Shown here: piece by piece, positions 1 through 7,561 of the stretch | Position numbering within the stretch: the first letter of the stretch is position 1 | Layout of the letters: each line of letters starts with the position of its first letter | Source of the DNA: AC-37 sp035275105 | GTDB taxonomy: Bacteria > Actinomycetota > Thermoleophilia > Solirubrobacterales > Thermoleophilaceae | DNA length: 32,434 nucleotides | Reading direction: 5' to 3' | NCBI GenBank assembly: GCA_035275105.1 | Contig: DATENL010000171.1 | Coordinates: 1-32,434 of the forward strand | Made by a program: the position numbers and the translations under genes | Notes under the pieces: model-generated | What the model was told of the DNA's origin: nothing | What the model saw: the letters and a program-made list of their open reading frames with translations, nothing else | Databases searched by the model: none

Positions 1-336
1 CGGGGCGCGCGCGGCCCGCGCGAGGCGCGCGCCCCGCAGGAGCCGGCGGCCGCGCAGGTTGGGAGTCGACGCGCGCACGGTGCCGTCCGCCGCGAGCACC
101 TGGGCGACGTCGTCCTCCCTGTCGCCCACGTGCGCGAGCGACTGCCGAAGGCCGCGGTCGGACTGGCGGACCAGCGCCGCGACCTCGTCCGACCTCGTCT
201 CGAGCGAGCGGTCGACGCCCTCGTTCAGGTCGCCGCGGAACAGGTCGTAGACCACGAGCCCGACCCCGGCGAGCACCAGCGCCATCACCAGCGCGAACGC
301 CAGCGTCAGCCTCAGGCGGAGCGGGAGCCGGCTCAT
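1..336 (-). CDS. Sensor histidine kinase, N-terminal part only
   Basis: This is the first 112 residues of a protein that runs off the left edge of the window. One membrane-spanning stretch (about residues 9-31, rich in Leu, Val and Ala) is followed by an extracytoplasmic region with many Arg, Asp and Glu residues. Its ATG overlaps the stop codon of the response regulator gene in an ATGA arrangement, the usual linkage of an OmpR-type regulator with its kinase, so it is inferred to be the partner sensor kinase. HAMP, dimerisation and ATPase domains would lie outside the window, so the identification rests on context and the membrane-anchor layout. The signal sensed is unknown. Confidence 0.75.
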   Translation of the reverse strand, partial: MSRLPLRLRLTLAFALVMALVLAGVGLVVYDLFRGDLNEGVDRSLETRSDEVAALVRQSDRGLRQSLAHVGDREDDVAQVLAADGTVRASTPNLRGRRLLRGARLARAARAP

Positions 337-1007
337 CCGCCCTCGCGGAGCCGGTAGCCGTGGCCGCGCACAGTCTCGATCGTCTCGGCGCCGAACGGCC
401 GATCGACCTTCTCGCGCAGGTAGCGGACGTAGACGTCGACCACGTTCGAGCGATTCTCGTAGGCCTGGTCCCAGGCGCACTCGAGCAGCTGGAGGCGCGA
501 CAGCGCCTGGCCCGGCCGGCGCATGAACGCCTCGAGCAGCGCGAGCTCGCGCGCGGACAGCTCGATCTCCGTCCCGCCGCGCCATACGCGCTGCGTGGCG
601 GGATCGAGGCGCAGGTCGCCCACCTCGAGCACGGCCGGACGCGGCCCGCCGCCGCGGCGCACCAGGGCTCGCAGCCGCGCGAGCAGCTCGCCGAACGAGA
701 ACGGCTTCACGAGGTAGTCGTCGGCGCCGCCGTCGAGACCGGCGATCCGGTCCTCGACCGCGTCGCGCGCGGTGAGGAACAGCACCGGCGACCACACGCC
801 GTCGGCGCGCAGGCGGCGGCAGGTCTCGAAGCCGTCGAGGCCCGGCAGCATCACGTCGAGCACGATCGCGTCGGGCGGGCTCGACCCCGCCATCCAGAGC
901 GCGTCCTCCCCGCTGCCGGCGCAGTCGACCACCACCCCGTCCTCGGTCAGGCCGCGGCGGATCAGCGTGGCCATCTTCGGGTCGTCCTCGACGACGAGAA
1001 CGCGCAC
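333..1007 (-). CDS. OmpR/PhoB-family response regulator
   Basis: A 224-residue two-domain regulator. The receiver domain (about 1-115) has the acidic pair in VVEDD near the N-terminus, the phospho-acceptor Asp in IVLDVMLPG, and the conserved Lys in LVKPF. The winged-helix DNA-binding domain (about 125-222) has the ELSARELALLE recognition region and ends VRGHGYRL, typical of the OmpR class. The start is GTG at 1007, which places the receiver's first beta strand directly at the N-terminus. It is co-transcribed with the downstream kinase (ATGA overlap). A tandem 11-bp direct repeat lies 22 bases upstream of the start and may be an autoregulatory site. The target genes cannot be told from the sequence. 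Confidence 0.93.
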   Translation of the reverse strand: MRVLVVEDDPKMATLIRRGLTEDGVVVDCAGSGEDALWMAGSSPPDAIVLDVMLPGLDGFETCRRLRADGVWSPVLFLTARDAVEDRIAGLDGGADDYLVKPFSFGELLARLRALVRRGGGPRPAVLEVGDLRLDPATQRVWRGGTEIELSARELALLEAFMRRPGQALSRLQLLECAWDQAYENRSNVVDVYVRYLREKVDRPFGAETIETVRGHGYRLREGG

Positions 1008-1028
1008 GTACCAATGGTCCCACCCCGG

Positions 1029-1050
1029 GATGAGAGCCGGATGAGCGCCG
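1029..1050. promoter_or_regulatory. Tandem 11-bp direct repeat, candidate response-regulator site
   Basis: GATGAGAGCCG is followed immediately by GATGAGCGCCG (10 of 11 bases identical). Head-to-tail half sites with an 11-bp period are the known binding arrangement of OmpR-family regulators, and the repeat lies just upstream of such a regulator gene. Its role in autoregulation is inferred. Confidence 0.5.
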
Positions 1051-1123
1051 ATGCGCGTGGATCAGCGATGATTCCGCGTGCCTTCCGCGGTCTACTGGTT
1101 CAAGCGACTCAGGAGGAGGCAGC

Positions 1124-1657
1124 GTGAAGCAGCAGAGGATCGTCCCGAACCTGTGGTTCGACACCGAGGCCGAGGAGGCCGCGAAGTTCTACGTCTCAGT
1201 CTTCAAGAACTCGCGCCTGGTCAGCCAGACCCACTACACCGAGAACTCGATGCGCGAGGCCGGCACCGTGATGACCGTCGAGTTCGAGCTCGACGGGCAG
1301 CGCTTCGTGGGGATCAACGGCGGGCCGCAGTTCAAGTTCGACGAGGCGATCTCCTTCCAGATCACCTGCAAGGACCAGGAAGAGGTCGACCACTACTGGG
1401 AGAAGCTCACCGACGGCGGCGAGGAGGGCCCCTGCGGCTGGTGCAAGGACCGCTTCGGGCTCTGGTGGCAGGTCGTCCCCACCGGGATGGACGTGATCCT
1501 GTCCGACCCCGACTCCGAGCGAGCCTCGCGCGCGATGCAGGCGATGCTGAAGATGCGCAAGCTCGACATCGCCGAGCTGGAGCGCGCCGCCGCCGGCCCG
1601 GAGGCCGAGCGGGACAAGGAGCCGGCCGCCGAGGAGGAGGAGAAGGCCACGGCCTGA
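1124..1657 (+). CDS. PhnB-like VOC superfamily protein
   Basis: A 177-residue protein of the vicinal-oxygen-chelate fold, in the family often annotated as PhnB or 3-demethylubiquinone-9 3-methyltransferase-like. It opens with IVPNLWFDTEAEEAAKFY, typical of the family, and carries the later GWCKDRFGLWWQVVP segment in which the Trp-rich strand is conserved. The GTG start at 1124 is supported by a strong AGGAGG ribosome site at 1110-1115. The tail after about residue 150 is a charged Glu/Ala-rich extension beyond the usual ~155-residue length. The next gene follows after three bases, so the two are probably one operon. No specific substrate can be assigned. Confidence 0.88.
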   Translation: MKQQRIVPNLWFDTEAEEAAKFYVSVFKNSRLVSQTHYTENSMREAGTVMTVEFELDGQRFVGINGGPQFKFDEAISFQITCKDQEEVDHYWEKLTDGGEEGPCGWCKDRFGLWWQVVPTGMDVILSDPDSERASRAMQAMLKMRKLDIAELERAAAGPEAERDKEPAAEEEEKATA

Positions 1658-1660
1658 CCG

Positions 1661-1993
1661 ATGGCCTACGACGAGGAACTCGCGAACCGGATACGCGAGC
1701 TGCTCGCCGACGAGGCGGGCGTCACGGAGAGGAAGATGTTCGGCGGCCTCGCCTTCCTCGTGAACGGCAACATGTGCGTCGGCGCCTCCCACACGGGCGG
1801 ACTGCTCGCCCGCGTCGACCCGATCGAGAGCGACGAGGCACTCGCGAGCCCGCACGCCGCGCGGATGGAGATGGGCGGGCGCTCGATGGCCGGCTGGATC
1901 ACCGTGGCGCCCGAGGGCGTGGCGGGGCAGCGCGACCTGGACTCGTGGGTCGCGCGCAGCCTCGGATACGTCCGGACGCTTCCGGCGAAGTAG
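1661..1993 (+). CDS. TfoX N-terminal domain protein
   Basis: A 110-residue single-domain protein matching the TfoX/Sxy N-terminal family. It shows the GVTERKMFGGLAFLVNGNM core (about residues 22-40) and the later RMEMGGRSMAGWITV strand region. In gammaproteobacteria TfoX regulates competence, but free-standing short versions in actinobacteria have no established role, so no competence function is claimed. The gene starts three bases after the PhnB-like gene and is probably translated from the same transcript. PhnB-like and TfoX-N proteins often sit together in actinobacterial genomes. Confidence 0.88.
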   Translation: MAYDEELANRIRELLADEAGVTERKMFGGLAFLVNGNMCVGASHTGGLLARVDPIESDEALASPHAARMEMGGRSMAGWITVAPEGVAGQRDLDSWVARSLGYVRTLPAK

Positions 1994-2011
1994 CCCGCCG
2001 GGCGCGAGAGC

Positions 2012-2043
2012 GTCGGGAGATCGGCCCTTGGTGTCGGGAGATC
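2012..2043. repeat. Direct repeat of GTCGGGAGATC, 21 bp apart
   Basis: GTCGGGAGATC occurs exactly at 2012-2022 and again at 2033-2043, so the copies are 21 bp apart (two helical turns) and face the same side of the DNA. The second copy lies between the proposed -35 (TTGGTG, 2028-2033) and -10 (TAGCGT, 2052-2057) of the MetE-like gene. It could be a pair of regulator sites. No known regulator is recognised. Confidence 0.45.
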
Positions 2044-2057
2044 TTGTCGATTAGCGT
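2028..2057 (+). promoter_or_regulatory. Putative promoter of the MetE-like gene
   Basis: TTGGTG at 2028-2033 and TAGCGT at 2052-2057 are separated by 18 bases. The -10 ends eight bases before the ATG at 2066, so the transcript would be leaderless or nearly so. No Shine-Dalgarno sequence is visible before this ATG, which fits. Confidence 0.45.
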
Positions 2058-2065
2058 CCAGCGCT

Positions 2066-3124
2066 ATGACGATCCAAACCGAACCCATCGGAAGCATCCC
2101 GCGACCGCCGGAGCTGCTCGAGGCGGTCTCGAACGGCAGCGGTCTCTCGGCGGACGAGCTCGGCAGGCTCCAGGAGGCCGCTCTGCGCGACACGATCGAG
2201 CGCTTCGAGGCGACCGGCTCGCCGGTGATCACCGACGGCGAGCAGACGAAGCCGAGCTTCGCCACCTACCCGGTCGACGGCGTCGACGGCCTGGCGCCCG
2301 ACGGCGTGACGATCCCGTTCGAGGACGGCCACACCCGGCAGCTCCCGCGACTGACGCGCGGCCCGTTCCAGTTCGGCACGTACGCGGACGGTTATCTGGC
2401 GGCGGCCAAGGCGATCGCGCACGTGCCGGTCAAGCAGGCCGTGATCGCGCCCTCGGCGCTGAGCCTGCTGTATCCGCAGGACGGGATCGACGGCTACCCG
2501 CGCGAGGCGTTCCTCGAGGACCTGACGCGCGAGTCCGAGCAGGACATCCGCCGCTGCCTCGACACCGGCGCGTACAAGGTGCAGCTCGACTTCACCGAGG
2601 GCCGGCTGTCGATCAAGCTCGACCCGAGCAAGGGGATCCTCACGGACTTCGTGGCGCTCATCAACAGCGTGCTCGACCGGTTCACGCCGCAGGAGCGCGA
2701 GCGGATCGGGATCCACACGTGTCCCGGCGGCGACCAGGACTCCACCCACAGCCTCGACGTGGACTACGCCGAGCTGCTCCCGAGCCTGTTCCAGCTCCAC
2801 GCGGGCAGCTTCTACATCCAGCTCGCGAGCGAGCCCGACCCGGACCGCGTGCTCGGGATCATCCGCGACCACGCCCCGGCGGACGCGAGGATCTTCGCCG
2901 GGGTGATCGACCCGATCGACCCGCGCGTCGAGACGCCCGAGGAGGTGCGCGACCGGGTGCTCAAGGCGGCCGAGTACATACCCGTGGACCGGCTCGGGAC
3001 CTGCGACGACTGCGGGTTCTCGCCCTTCGGGGACGACACCTCGACCTCGCGCGACACGGCGTTCGCGAAGGTCGCCGCGCGCGTCGAGGGGACGGCGATG
3101 GCGGCGGAGCGACTGGGCGCGTAG
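2066..3124 (+). CDS. MetE-like zinc methyltransferase (catalytic domain only)
   Basis: A 352-residue protein matching the C-terminal catalytic barrel of cobalamin-independent methionine synthase (MetE_C family). Candidate zinc ligands are His217 and Cys219 in GIHTCPGG, Glu256, and Cys316 in TCDDCGFSPFG; the last lines up with the PDCG motif of MetE. It begins with the family's IGSIPRPPEL and ends with a DTSTSRDTAFAKVAARVEG region like that of MetE barrels. The N-terminal half of full-length MetE (about 750 residues) is absent. It is therefore a core-MetE type enzyme or a relative that moves alkyl groups to another thiol; such proteins may take methyl from a corrinoid or a different donor. A direct repeat and a candidate promoter precede it. 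The substrate is not determined. Confidence 0.85.
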   Translation: MTIQTEPIGSIPRPPELLEAVSNGSGLSADELGRLQEAALRDTIERFEATGSPVITDGEQTKPSFATYPVDGVDGLAPDGVTIPFEDGHTRQLPRLTRGPFQFGTYADGYLAAAKAIAHVPVKQAVIAPSALSLLYPQDGIDGYPREAFLEDLTRESEQDIRRCLDTGAYKVQLDFTEGRLSIKLDPSKGILTDFVALINSVLDRFTPQERERIGIHTCPGGDQDSTHSLDVDYAELLPSLFQLHAGSFYIQLASEPDPDRVLGIIRDHAPADARIFAGVIDPIDPRVETPEEVRDRVLKAAEYIPVDRLGTCDDCGFSPFGDDTSTSRDTAFAKVAARVEGTAMAAERLGA

Positions 3125-3235
3125 CCCGGCTCTCAATCTGTACAAGCCGCCGCCGCGAATCCTGTACTCGCGGACAATGACGCGCCGCGCTCGCGCGTCG
3201 AGACTGCCGTCGATTCTCGAAAAGGAGCGCAGACC

Positions 3236-3585
3236 TTGAAGCTCGTGATCGGCATCGTCCGTCCCGAAGTGGCGAACGACGTCCTGGAGGCCCTCTACCG
3301 CGCCGAGGTGCGCGGACTCTCGATCAGCCGCGTGCAGGGCCACGGCGGGGAGCTCGACCGAGTCGAGACCTACCGCGGCACCACCGTGCAGATGAGGCTC
3401 GCGGACAAGGTGCGCTTCGAGATCGCCGTCTCAGACCAGTTCGTGGATCCGACGATCGCGGCGCTCTGCGAGGGCGGCCGCACCGGTGAGGTCGGCGACG
3501 GGAAGATCTTCGTGGTGCCGCTCGAGCGGGCCGTGCGCATCCGCACGGGCGAGGAGGACCACGGCGCCGTGACCCCGGTGGGCGC

Positions 3586-3589
<4 letters not shown>
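3236..3589 (+). CDS. glnK: P-II family nitrogen regulator with variant T-loop
   Basis: A 117-residue P-II signalling protein that normally binds ATP/ADP and 2-oxoglutarate and gates the ammonium channel AmtB. Visible hallmarks are the start MKLVIGIVRP, the TGEVGDGKIFV ATP-binding loop (83-93), Lys58, and the RIRTGE C-terminal motif (101-106). In an ungapped alignment with E. coli GlnB, the T-loop residue modified in many bacteria, Tyr51, is Val, and Gln39, which helps hold Mg and 2-oxoglutarate, is Glu; Tyr46 is kept. The start is TTG, set by the AAAGGAG at 3221-3227, eight bases upstream. Its stop overlaps the AmtB start. The regulator probably works without uridylylation or adenylylation at position 51. 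Confidence 0.93.
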
Positions 3590-4926
<1,337 letters not shown>

Positions 4927-4958
4927 GGGGCGAGGCCAAGCTCGGCCAGGGCGTGGCG

Positions 4959-5000
4959 AACGTCCAGAAACCGACGCTATGGGGTCGGTAAATGGACGTT
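4959..5000. terminator. Probable bidirectional terminator hairpin
   Basis: AACGTCCA (4959-4966) pairs with TGGACGTT (4993-5000), and inside it ACCGAC (4970-4975) pairs with GTCGGT (4984-4989), with a small internal loop between. It lies between the convergent amtB and MFS genes. No strong T tract follows, which is common in high-GC genomes. Confidence 0.6.
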
Positions 5001-5025
5001 CGAGGCCGGCGGAGAGCGGCGACGG

Positions 5026-6258
5026 TCAGGCGGGCTGAGCCTGACTCGCCTCGACCCGCGGGCCGACCGGGCCCGTGGGCGCCCAGCCGCGGTACATCCG
5101 CAGCAGGACCAGCAGCCCGACGAGGCCGGCGAGCGCCGAGAGCCCGCCCGCGTACGCGAGGGTGGCGCGCGGCCCGATGGCGGCCACCAGGAGGCCGCCC
5201 GCCGCGAAGGCGCCGATCTCGGCGGCGTTGCGGATCCCGTTGTAGGCGGCGAACGCGCGCCCGTGCATACGGTCGGGCACCCGCACGTGGATCAGGCTCC
5301 GGAACATGACGTTCTTGAGCCCGTGAGCCACGCCCCCCATCGCCGCGCAGGCGAGGAAGAACGCGAACGCGAGCCACACCACCGGCAGTGCGAGCCCGGC
5401 TCCCTGCACGGCGACCGCGGCGAAGCCGGTCGCGGCCACCGCGCCGGCGGCGACCCGCGGCGACAGCACGAGCGCACCGAGCGCCATCCCCGCCGTCCAG
5501 ACGGTGAGCATCAGGCCGTAGGCCACGTCGCCTCTGCCGAGCACGTCCTGGACGAAGAACAGCTCGCCGACCCAGACCGCGGACATGAACAGGAGCGAGG
5601 CGAAGGCGACCATCATCGCCAACGCCAGGACGCGGTCGCCGAACAGGACGGCGAGCCCGTCGCGGGCGCGGGGCGCGCGCTCCGCCTGGTCGAGGGCGCG
5701 CGGATCGCGCCGGACGCGGAGCGCGAGCGCCACGCCGATCACCGCCGCGAACGTCGCGGCGTCGACGAGCATCGCCAGCTCGAGCCCGCCGATCGAGTAC
5801 AGCAGGCCGCCCAACAGCGGCCCGACGCCGAAGCCCACGTAGCGAACCGTCTCGACGCGGCCGTTCGCCTCGAGGATGCGGTCGCCCGCGAGTCGCGGCA
5901 CGAGCGCGAACTCCACCGGCTGGAGCACCGCGAAGACGATGCCGAGCAGCGCGGTGAGCGCGAGCACCGCGCCGGTGCCGGTCACGAAGCCGAGCCCGGT
6001 GGCCACAAGCGTTCCGGCCAGGGCGACGACGGCCATGAGCCGCCGGGCCTCGACGCGGTCGACCAGCAGCCCGGCGTGGCCGGCCACCACCACCGACGGT
6101 CCGAACAGGCACACCCAGAGCGCCGCGACGGCGAGGCCCGAGTCGGTGCTGCCCTTCACGTGCAGCCCGAGCGCGACGATCGCGACCCAGTCGCCGAGGG
6201 CGGACAGGCCGACGGCGCCGGTCAACAGGCGGAAGTCGCGGCGTTTGGCTGGCAGCAT
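5026..6258 (-). CDS. MFS transporter (exporter type)
   Basis: A 410-residue major facilitator protein with about twelve hydrophobic segments, beginning MLPAKRRDFRLLTGAVGLSALGDW and carrying a loop resembling the DHA3-type motif (LLVDRVEARRLM). This type usually exports drugs or siderophore-like molecules; the substrate is unknown. An in-frame start 39 codons upstream exists, but the Met at 6258 is chosen because the cytoplasmic Lys/Arg run then directly precedes the first helix and a GGAAGG ribosome site sits seven bases before it. The gene converges on amtB. Confidence 0.88.
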   Translation of the reverse strand: MLPAKRRDFRLLTGAVGLSALGDWVAIVALGLHVKGSTDSGLAVAALWVCLFGPSVVVAGHAGLLVDRVEARRLMAVVALAGTLVATGLGFVTGTGAVLALTALLGIVFAVLQPVEFALVPRLAGDRILEANGRVETVRYVGFGVGPLLGGLLYSIGGLELAMLVDAATFAAVIGVALALRVRRDPRALDQAERAPRARDGLAVLFGDRVLALAMMVAFASLLFMSAVWVGELFFVQDVLGRGDVAYGLMLTVWTAGMALGALVLSPRVAAGAVAATGFAAVAVQGAGLALPVVWLAFAFFLACAAMGGVAHGLKNVMFRSLIHVRVPDRMHGRAFAAYNGIRNAAEIGAFAAGGLLVAAIGPRATLAYAGGLSALAGLVGLLVLLRMYRGWAPTGPVGPRVEASQAQPA

Positions 6259-6398
6259 GTCTGGACCTTCCCGCGCGGGCGCGCGCGTGTGAAGCGGGGT
6301 AGCTGGGGTGTGCGGGTGCGGAAAACCGCACGACCGATGAGTTCTCGGGGCGCCGGCGGTCTCACCTATCGACAACCGCGATCCGCGAGGAGGATTCC

Positions 6399-6785
6399 GT
6401 GACCAGCACCAAGACTCGAGTGAGCAAGCTCAACACCGTCGTGATCCCGGTCGCCGACCAGGAGCGCATGATCGAGTTCTACGTCGAGAAGCTCGGGCTC
6501 GAGAAGCGCACCGACATCCCGTTCGGCAACGGTTACCGCTGGGTCGAGGTCGCGCCCGGCGACGCCGAGACCACCATCGCCCTGGCGCCGCCGCCGGAGG
6601 GCAAGCCGACGGGTCAGCGCGATACGGGCATCGGCCTGCACACCGACGACATCGACTCCTACCACGCCGAGCTGCGCGAGGCGGGCGTGGACGTCGACGC
6701 CGAGGTCAGCCGCATGGGCGGTCCCGTGCCGCCGCTGTTCTGGCTGCGCGACCCCGAGGGCAACACGCTGATGGTCGTCGGCTGA
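6399..6785 (+). CDS. VOC/glyoxalase-like protein
   Basis: A 128-residue vicinal-oxygen-chelate protein: LNTVVIPVADQERMIEFYVEKLGLE at the start, IGLHTDDIDSYHAELREAGV in the second half, and the closing FWLRDPEGNTLMVV, in which the Glu is a common metal ligand. Proteins of this size act as dimers in isomerases, resistance proteins or dioxygenases; this one cannot be assigned further. GTG at 6399 is chosen because of the strong GAGGAGG ribosome site ending seven bases upstream. A palindrome follows directly after the stop. Confidence 0.9.
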   Translation: MTSTKTRVSKLNTVVIPVADQERMIEFYVEKLGLEKRTDIPFGNGYRWVEVAPGDAETTIALAPPPEGKPTGQRDTGIGLHTDDIDSYHAELREAGVDVDAEVSRMGGPVPPLFWLRDPEGNTLMVVG

Positions 6786-6796
6786 GCCGCGACGCC

Positions 6797-6831
6797 GCGT
6801 GAAACAGGGTGCCTGGCACCCTGTTTCACGC
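6797..6831. terminator. Perfect 17-bp-arm palindrome, terminator or dispersed repeat
   Basis: The arms 6797-6813 and 6815-6831 are perfectly complementary around a single central T. The core CAGGGTGCCTGGCACCCTG recurs in variant form at 28564-28589. It lies between the convergent VOC and TetR genes, where a terminator is expected, but the shared core also suggests a repeat family. Confidence 0.65.
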
Positions 6832-6838
6832 TCGCCGG

Positions 6839-7480
6839 CTACGGCGCGAGCGCGGCCAGGTGCGTGTCCACCGCTCGGCGCACTCGCTCGAGGGCCGCGG
6901 GGTCGGCGCTGGCGACGAACTGCATGTTGCCCAGCGTCATGTACGCGTGCAGCTCGAACGCGATCTGCTGCGGGTCGGCGGCGGGATCGAGCTCACCGGT
7001 CGCCTGAGCGGCCGCCACCTGCTCCACGAGCAGCCCGAGCCAGCGCTGGCTGAATGCCATCGCGCCCTCGCGGACGGGGCCGGGACGGGTGTCGAGCTCG
7101 CTCACGGCGGAGATGAAGAAGCAGCCGCCGGGGAAGACGCTCTCCTCGACGTGGTCGAGGAACCGCTCGATGTAGGCCCGCAGGCGCGGCAGGCCCGCCG
7201 GCGCCTCGCTCGCGGGCTCGATCACCAGCTCGTCGAAGATCGTGCCGGCGGCGTCGACGGTGGCGAGCTGCAGCTCCTCCTTCGAGCCGAAGTGGGCGAA
7301 CAGCCCGCTCTTGCTCATGCCGACCGCATCGGCCAGACGCGCGAGGGAGAGCCCGTCCAGTCCCTCGACGGTCGCCAGGCGCGCCGCCTCGTGGAGGATC
7401 GCCGCCCGGCTGCGCTCGCCGTCGGACCGGCGGCGGCGGGTCCGCTGGATGGCGGACGGCTGTGTGACATGCATCCCCAT
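6839..7480 (-). CDS. TetR-family transcriptional repressor
   Basis: A 213-residue regulator. The N-terminal helix-turn-helix (about residues 20-65) has the TetR pattern: RAAILHEAARLATVEGLDGL, then LADAVGMSKSGLFAHFGSKEEL. The C-terminal two thirds form the ligand-binding/dimerisation domain, of the TetR_C_6-like type (VFPGGCFFISAVSELD). The start is ATG at 7480; an ATG two codons later is possible. There is no ribosome site, and a good -10 (TAACTT) ends nine bases upstream, so the message is probably leaderless. The gene is divergent from an MMPL exporter and shares a strong operator with it, so it most likely represses that exporter and itself. A longer frame upstream is an artefact of high-GC antisense sequence. 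Confidence 0.92.
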   Translation of the reverse strand: MGMHVTQPSAIQRTRRRRSDGERSRAAILHEAARLATVEGLDGLSLARLADAVGMSKSGLFAHFGSKEELQLATVDAAGTIFDELVIEPASEAPAGLPRLRAYIERFLDHVEESVFPGGCFFISAVSELDTRPGPVREGAMAFSQRWLGLLVEQVAAAQATGELDPAADPQQIAFELHAYMTLGNMQFVASADPAALERVRRAVDTHLAALAP

Positions 7481-7483
7481 GGG

Positions 7484-7513
7484 TTGACAAGTTAGCACGA
7501 TCGGTCGTACTGT
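7484..7513 (+). promoter_or_regulatory. Promoter of the MMPL gene
   Basis: A perfect -35 TTGACA (7484-7489) and TACTGT (7508-7513) are separated by 18 bases and lie about 50 bases before the MMPL ATG. The left operator arm overlaps the spacer and -10, so a bound repressor would block RNA polymerase. Confidence 0.7.
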
Positions 7514-7516
7514 CGA
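7489..7516 (-). promoter_or_regulatory. Promoter of the tetR gene
   Basis: Read on the minus strand, TCGACA (7516-7511) is followed after 16 bases by TAACTT (7494-7489). Initiation would fall within a few bases of the ATG at 7480. The promoter overlaps the left operator arm and the divergent promoter. Confidence 0.5.
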
Positions 7517-7540
7517 CGAGAAAGAACGACCGATCGTGCT
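7494..7540. promoter_or_regulatory. TetR operator: 15-bp inverted repeat
   Basis: AGCACGATCGGTCGT (7494-7508) and its exact reverse complement ACGACCGATCGTGCT (7526-7540) are separated by 17 bases. Each arm contains a near-palindrome (ACGATCGGTCGT) of the size bound by a TetR dimer, so this may be two operators. It sits in the 81-base region between the tetR and MMPL genes. Confidence 0.8.
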
Positions 7541-7561
7541 GGAACCCGTCGAAAGGGACCC

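Noticed and set aside
1078..3180. Open frame of 700 codons on the plus strand
   Set aside because: It spans three well-supported genes in another frame and its product is Arg/Gly-rich without any domain, typical of a high-GC shadow frame.
6316..6331. Six-base-stem hairpin GTGCGG-AAAA-CCGCAC between the MFS and VOC genes
   Set aside because: Short stem and no position near a gene end or obvious leader; chance at this GC content.
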